Assembly: GCF_030268685.1 (NCBI RefSeq)
Contig: NZ_BSRQ01000001.1
Location: 124,001 to 188,000 of the forward strand
Source of the DNA: Microtetraspora sp. NBRC 13810
Lineage (GTDB): Bacteria; Actinomycetota; Actinomycetes; Streptosporangiales; Streptosporangiaceae
Direction of reading: 5' to 3'
DNA: 64,000 nt
The notes under the pieces are model-generated. The model was not told the DNA's origin and searched no databases. It saw only the letters and a list, made by a program, of their open reading frames with translations. The position numbers and the translations under genes were made by a program. Position 1 is the stretch's first letter. Each line of letters begins with the position of its first letter. Positions 61,882-64,000 of the stretch are shown here, one piece after another.

Positions 61882-62532
61882 ATGAGTCGTACCGGCCTAC
61901 GGGAGCGCAAGAAGCTCCGGATGCGCCAGGCGCTGATCGACGCGGCCCTGGATCTCTTCCTCGCCCAGGGCTACGAGCAGACGACCGTCGAGCAGATCGC
62001 CGACGCCGTGGAGATCTCCCCGCGCACGCTGTTCCGCTACTTCTCCGGCAAGGAGGACCTGGCGCTCAGCCACACCTCCGAGCTGGAGGAGGAGCTCACC
62101 GCGGCGCTGGCCGAGCGCCCGCCGCAGGAGCCGCCCTTCGCCGCGCTCGCCAACGCCTTCCGCGTGGCGCTGCGGCAGCTCGGCCAGTCCTCCCCCGAGA
62201 ACGTCGAGCGCCACCTGAAGACGCGGCGGCTGATGGAGACGACGCCCGCCCTGATGGGCAGGGCGATCACCAGGATGGCGCGGATGGAGACGAGGCTCGC
62301 CGCGCTCGTCGCCGCGCGGCAGGGCGTCGACCCCGGCACGGACCAGCGGCCGCACATCGTCGTGGCCCTGGTCGTCTCGGCCGCGCGGATCGGCATGGAG
62401 TGCCCGTCCGACGAGGTCGGCGACATGGGCGAGCTCGTGGCACGGGTGGAGAGCGCCTTCGCCCTCATCGAGGACGCTCTGCGCCCCGGATGGGACGTCG
62501 CTCCGCCCCGGGCGGCCGGCGCCGTCAGTTGA
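61882..62532 (+). CDS. TetR family transcriptional regulator
   Basis: A 216-residue repressor. The N-terminal DNA-binding helix-turn-helix spans RQALIDAALDLFLAQGYEQT to SPRTLFRYFSGKEDLALSH; the rest is a helical ligand-binding domain. ATG 61882 follows GAGGGGG by nine bases and is chosen over GTG 61873. It is divergent from the DHA2 transporter it likely controls, and its end overlaps the end of the convergent yqgE gene. Confidence 0.92.
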   Translation: MSRTGLRERKKLRMRQALIDAALDLFLAQGYEQTTVEQIADAVEISPRTLFRYFSGKEDLALSHTSELEEELTAALAERPPQEPPFAALANAFRVALRQLGQSSPENVERHLKTRRLMETTPALMGRAITRMARMETRLAALVAARQGVDPGTDQRPHIVVALVVSAARIGMECPSDEVGDMGELVARVESAFALIEDALRPGWDVAPPRAAGAVS

Positions 62533-63103
62533 GGTTGGGGTCGTCCGGGCAGGTCGCGACGAAGGCCAGCTCACCGCGCTGACGGCGCAGCACCGCCCGC
62601 CACAGCGACTCGGGATCGGCGTAGAACGTGTCGCCGGGCTCCGCGTCCACGACGTACCACGCGCCTTCTTCGATCTCGGCCTTGAGCTGACCCGGGGTCC
62701 AGCCGGCGTAACCGGCGAAGATCCGCATCTGCGCGATCTCGCCGGCGAGGATCTCGGGGGGCGCGTCCAGGTCGACCGTGCCCAGCCGGGAGACCGCCGG
62801 GATCGCGGCGGCGAGCCGCCGCCAGCCGAGCGGTTCCTCCCCGCTCGGCACCGCCGCCAGCGCCAGCGCGCTGTCGGTCTGCACGGGGCCGCCCTGGAAC
62901 AGCACCGACGGTCCGGTGACCAGCGCGTCCCAGGTGGGGAGCACCTGGGTCACGGAGACGTCGCTCGGCCGGTTGAGGACCACACCGAGCGTGCCGCCGT
63001 CCCTGTCGTGCTCAAGGACCAGGACGACGCTACGCCGGAAGTTGGGATCTTCGAGCCGTGGCGTCGCCACCAGTAACCCTCCGACGTAGATCGCTTCCGC
63101 CAT
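62525..63103 (-). CDS. yqgE: YqgE/AlgH family protein
   Basis: A 192-residue cytoplasmic protein. VGGLLVATPRLEDPNFRRSV, LGVVLNRPSD and the segment MRIFAGYAGWTPGQLKAEI with EGAWYV are conserved YqgE blocks. The family is widespread but its biochemical role is not established. It overlaps the convergent tetR stop by eight bases. Confidence 0.92.
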   Translation of the reverse strand: MAEAIYVGGLLVATPRLEDPNFRRSVVLVLEHDRDGGTLGVVLNRPSDVSVTQVLPTWDALVTGPSVLFQGGPVQTDSALALAAVPSGEEPLGWRRLAAAIPAVSRLGTVDLDAPPEILAGEIAQMRIFAGYAGWTPGQLKAEIEEGAWYVVDAEPGDTFYADPESLWRAVLRRQRGELAFVATCPDDPNLN

Positions 63104-63233
63104 ACATCCATGATGATGGGTGAACCGGCAATCTCGCGCCCCAGGAGGGCATACGCCGAAATGATGTTACTCACGGGCTCCCCGGGGGGACACCGGGCAG
63201 TGGAAGCCGATCGGCCGACCATCGGGAGGCGGC

Positions 63234-63359
63234 ATGCTGGGCGGGCTGGCCACCGCGGGCGGTCTGATCCTGACGGGCGCCCTGCTGTGGTGGCTCGGCA
63301 CGGTCTGGCCGCACCGGACCCCCGAGACGCCCGTCGTCACCCGCCGCCCGGAGCGGTGA
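63234..63359 (+). CDS. small membrane peptide, 41 residues
   Basis: A short frame from ATG with GGGAGGC immediately upstream. The product MLGGLATAGGLILTGALLWW continues as LGTVWPHRTPETPVV and ends RRPER: one membrane helix and a basic tail, topology with the tail inside. Third positions are almost all G or C. No family recognised. Confidence 0.6.
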   Translation: MLGGLATAGGLILTGALLWWLGTVWPHRTPETPVVTRRPER

Positions 63360-63390
63360 GACCGGCTCCGGGCGGGCGCGTGTCCTGCGG

Positions 63391-64000
63391 TTACGCCTCC
63401 GTCATGCCCCTGGCCCGGCCGCCCGCCGACTCGCGGACCGCCGCGGCCACGGCGGTCGCCACGTCGGGGTGGAAGACGCTGGGCACGATGTAGTTCGGGC
63501 CGAGCTCCTCGGGCGTGACCACCGCGGCGAGGGCGCCGGCCGCGGCCAGCAGCATCTCCTGGGTGACCCCGCCGGCCTGCGCGTCGAGCAGGCCGCGGAA
63601 GACGCCGGGGAAGGCCAGCACGTTGTTGATCTGGTTCGGGAAGTCCGATCGGCCGGTCGCGACGACCGCGGCGTGCTCGCGGGCCTCGTCCGGCGACACC
63701 TCGGGCTCGGGGTTGGCCAGCGCGAAGACCACGGCGTCCTCGGCCATGGCGGCGACGTCGTCACCGGTGAGGATGCCGGGCGCCGAGACGCCGATGAACA
63801 CGTCGGCGCCCTTGACCGCCCCGCGCAGGTCGCCCGCGTAGCCCTCGGCGTTGGTGTGGTCGGCGATCCAGCGCAGCGACTCGTCCAGGTCGTCGCGGCC
63901 CTTGTGGACCGCGCCCAGGTAGTCGCAGACCACGACGTGGCGGGCGCCGGCCGCGAGCAGCAGGCGCAGCACCGCCGTACCGGCCGCGCCGGCGCCGGCC
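63391..64000 (-). CDS. NAD(P)-dependent malic enzyme, 5' part missing
   Basis: The C-terminal 203 residues of a malic enzyme that decarboxylates malate to pyruvate; the gene continues beyond the window. The Rossmann-fold region (VLRLLLAAGARHVVVCDYLG, GADVFIGVSAPGILTGDDVA) and FALANPEPEVSPDEA with RSDFPNQINNVLAFPGVFRG are highly typical. No start lies in the window. Confidence 0.92.
   Translation of the reverse strand, partial: AGAGAAGTAVLRLLLAAGARHVVVCDYLGAVHKGRDDLDESLRWIADHTNAEGYAGDLRGAVKGADVFIGVSAPGILTGDDVAAMAEDAVVFALANPEPEVSPDEAREHAAVVATGRSDFPNQINNVLAFPGVFRGLLDAQAGGVTQEMLLAAAGALAAVVTPEELGPNYIVPSVFHPDVATAVAAAVRESAGGRARGMTEA

Overview
The window is a high-GC actinomycete chromosome segment: third codon positions are almost all G or C, GTG and TTG starts are common, and it carries an actinobacterial type VII secretion (ESX/T7SS) core, mycosin, WXG100 proteins, NarL-type two-component genes and a cysM-cysO-mec-clpS block. 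Gene content fits a filamentous actinomycete, perhaps Streptosporangiaceae; the family is inferred from gene style only.

Layout. 0-9 kb: end of an alkaline-shock-type membrane gene, a secreted protein, a DUF3618 protein, bcp peroxiredoxin, a tRNA with anticodon UAG, then a histidine kinase/response regulator pair followed by a MacB-like ABC exporter. 8.6-9.7 kb: a Tox-PL (papain-fold/glutaminase) toxin and a YrhB/Imm35-type immunity protein overlapping by 4 bases, directly beside the ESX locus. 9.9-41.7 kb: a ~32 kb ESX locus holding eccB, eccD, a full three-ATPase eccC, mycP and two esx genes. Around these lie about seven two-gene substrate modules, each a small helical partner followed by a larger, often repeat-rich protein. 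The locus also has four YbaB/EspL-like proteins, an M23 peptidase and two membrane pseudokinases. The peptidase and both pseudokinases end in the same four-cysteine extracytoplasmic domain. No eccE or eccA is visible. 41.9-49.7 kb: a molybdopterin oxidoreductase, an operon murI-MBL hydrolase-rph-rdgB, a thioesterase and a DUF3352 membrane protein. 49.7-54.5 kb: cysM-cysO-(small ORF)-mec-DUF2017-clpS on the minus strand, diverging from pncB-pncA. 54.5-64 kb: a helicase, a membrane protein, two MFS transporters (one beside a divergent TetR gene with a palindrome in the shared promoter), a secreted M43 metalloprotease, DUF3039, YqgE, a 41-residue membrane peptide and the 3' part of a malic enzyme.

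How the genes may work together. The ESX channel (EccB, EccC, EccD, MycP) probably exports the paired helical proteins, one of which carries a lytic transglycosylase domain. The M23 peptidase and transglycosylase could remodel peptidoglycan. The pseudokinases look like receptors or scaffolds linking an outside domain to the cytoplasmic apparatus. Two larger ESX accessory genes each appear broken by a single-base indel at a short homopolymer, which may be sequencing error or true decay. Most novel: the pseudokinase/SapA-like domain set, the repeated substrate-pair architecture, the toxin-immunity pair on the locus edge, and the class I tRNA with a leucine-type anticodon.
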